A stretch of DNA of 32,163 bases, from positions 1-32,163 of the forward strand of contig JAIXVG010000064.1 of assembly GCA_027483145.1 (NCBI GenBank), in the 5' to 3' direction. A program made the translations under genes and the position numbers. The first letter of the stretch is position 1; each line of letters starts with the position of its first letter. Under the pieces are notes generated by a model, which was given only the letters and a program-made list of their open reading frames with translations, was not told the origin of the DNA and made no database searches. Shown here one piece after another: positions 31,379-32,163 of this stretch. The stretch is from Planctomyces sp. (GTDB lineage: Bacteria; Planctomycetota; Planctomycetia; Planctomycetales; Planctomycetaceae).

Positions 31379-32163
31379 GCACGTCTGAGGATCGCATCAC
31401 ATTTGAGGTCGAAACGAGTCGAGTCCTAGAGATTCTTTCGAAGGAGATTTACGACTCGCCTTTGGCGATGCTTCGTGAGAACGTCCAGAACGCCTATGAC
31501 GCAATTCTGATGCGGGCTTCGCTAGAAAACTCATCCTTGGCTGACGGACAAATTACAGTAGATATTTCCGGCCAGCAGATCACTATCGAGGACAACGGTA
31601 TTGGCATGACTGAAGAAGTTCTTCGGAAGAACTTCTGGAAGGCAGGGTCGAGCGGCAAACGTGGCGAATTGGCAATGCGTGCAGGGGTGATCGGTACCTT
31701 CGGCATTGGTGCGATGGCGAACTTCGGCGTCTGTACATCGCTTAGGGTGGAAACCAGAGCGGTTGCAAGTGACGAAACCCTAATCAGCACAGCACAGCGA
31801 GACGCGCTTTCGATTGCAAGAGACTGCATCGCCTTGAGCCGCCAAAAGGATGGCCGAACGCCGGGGACTCGGCTTGCCGTCACCCTCGACCCTCAGAACA
31901 TCATCACAGCGGAGAAGGCCCAGTCGTATTTGGAACCGTATGTTCGATACGTTCTCGTTCCAATTCACATTAATGGCACACTGATTAGCCAACAATCACT
32001 CCACGAGCGATACCTTCGCCGCACGAAAGACTTTCAGTCGCTCGGCACGATGAACGTCACGCAGGGAGATTACCGCTGCACCGTTGAGGCGTTTTGTGAC
32101 ACGAATGCCGTGGTTGCTTGCCGAATCACCAATCTGAACCTTGCAAGCGAAGCTGTGATGGGA
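31375..32163 (+). CDS. HSP90/GHKL-like ATPase, C-terminus outside window
   Basis: 263 residues are visible from an ATG that overlaps the preceding stop by 4 bp; the frame is open to the right edge. The N-terminal ATPase has the Bergerat-fold motifs: N-box RENVQNAYDAI (34-44), G1 EDNGIGM (72-78) and G2 GTFGIGAMANF (107-117). This is the HSP90/MutL-like branch and not a histidine kinase, as no H-box precedes it. The next part (about 180-263) looks like the beta-alpha middle domain. Canonical HtpG begins differently and is usually a single gene, so this is a divergent member of the kind found in accessory and defence loci. Its partner is the upstream metallophosphoesterase. Confidence 0.88.
   Translation, partial: MSTSEDRITFEVETSRVLEILSKEIYDSPLAMLRENVQNAYDAILMRASLENSSLADGQITVDISGQQITIEDNGIGMTEEVLRKNFWKAGSSGKRGELAMRAGVIGTFGIGAMANFGVCTSLRVETRAVASDETLISTAQRDALSIARDCIALSRQKDGRTPGTRLAVTLDPQNIITAEKAQSYLEPYVRYVLVPIHINGTLISQQSLHERYLRRTKDFQSLGTMNVTQGDYRCTVEAFCDTNAVVACRITNLNLASEAVMG

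Noticed and set aside
31375-32163. Sensor histidine kinase
   Set aside because: The GHKL motifs are of the HSP90/MutL type and lie at the N-terminus without sensor, TM or H-box regions before them.

Overview
The window looks like a chromosomal segment of a planctomycete (Planctomycetota; order not determinable by eye). The reasons are a PSD1 cytochrome-like protein paired with a DUF1501 protein, an LL-diaminopimelate aminotransferase (DapL), many exported proteins with few strong Shine-Dalgarno sites, and several families of short intergenic repeats of the kind I recall from planctomycete genomes. There are no rRNA genes, recognisable tRNAs, CRISPR arrays or intact transposases.

Left part (1-6276, minus strand): an envelope or exopolysaccharide operon. 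Read 5'->3' it encodes a Wza-like outer-membrane lipoprotein (4717-5877), a Wzc/CpsD-type tyrosine autokinase and co-polymerase (2251-4509), and an O-antigen ligase/polymerase that runs off the left edge (1-1995). Divergently, LptF/LptG-type permease (6277-7455) starts the plus-strand series.

Middle (6277-19004): housekeeping and exported proteins. These are a 32-residue basic protein resembling ribosomal protein bL37 (7825-7923), a secreted TPR-trypsin protease (8295-9842), an exported M14 carboxypeptidase-like protein whose zinc ligands appear replaced (9914-11110, minus), an unrecognised 227-aa protein (11504-12187, minus), an exported transglutaminase (12593-14155), a structured RNA candidate with its own terminator (about 14363-14573), HflX (14741-16159), ScpB (16276-17127) and DapL (17715-18950) followed by a strong terminator.

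Accessory island (19165-21083, minus): a probable HEAT-like immunity-type protein, an orphan 114-aa protein, and a HigB/HigA-like toxin-antitoxin pair. Then comes an exported two-domain esterase, sialate O-acetylesterase-like plus SGNH (21288-23510).

Right part (23511-32163): about 1.1 kb of repeat-rich DNA, the PSD1 + DUF1501 pair (24597-29275), and another repeat-rich gap. The pair is flanked by about 150-bp imperfect direct repeats, and its plus strand is not C-rich, unlike all other parts of the window. These two facts suggest a rearranged or inserted cassette. At the right edge a calcineurin-type metallophosphoesterase (29927-31378) overlaps by 4 bp an HSP90/GHKL-like ATPase gene (31375-edge). 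This translationally coupled pair is the best candidate for an undescribed, possibly defence-related, system.
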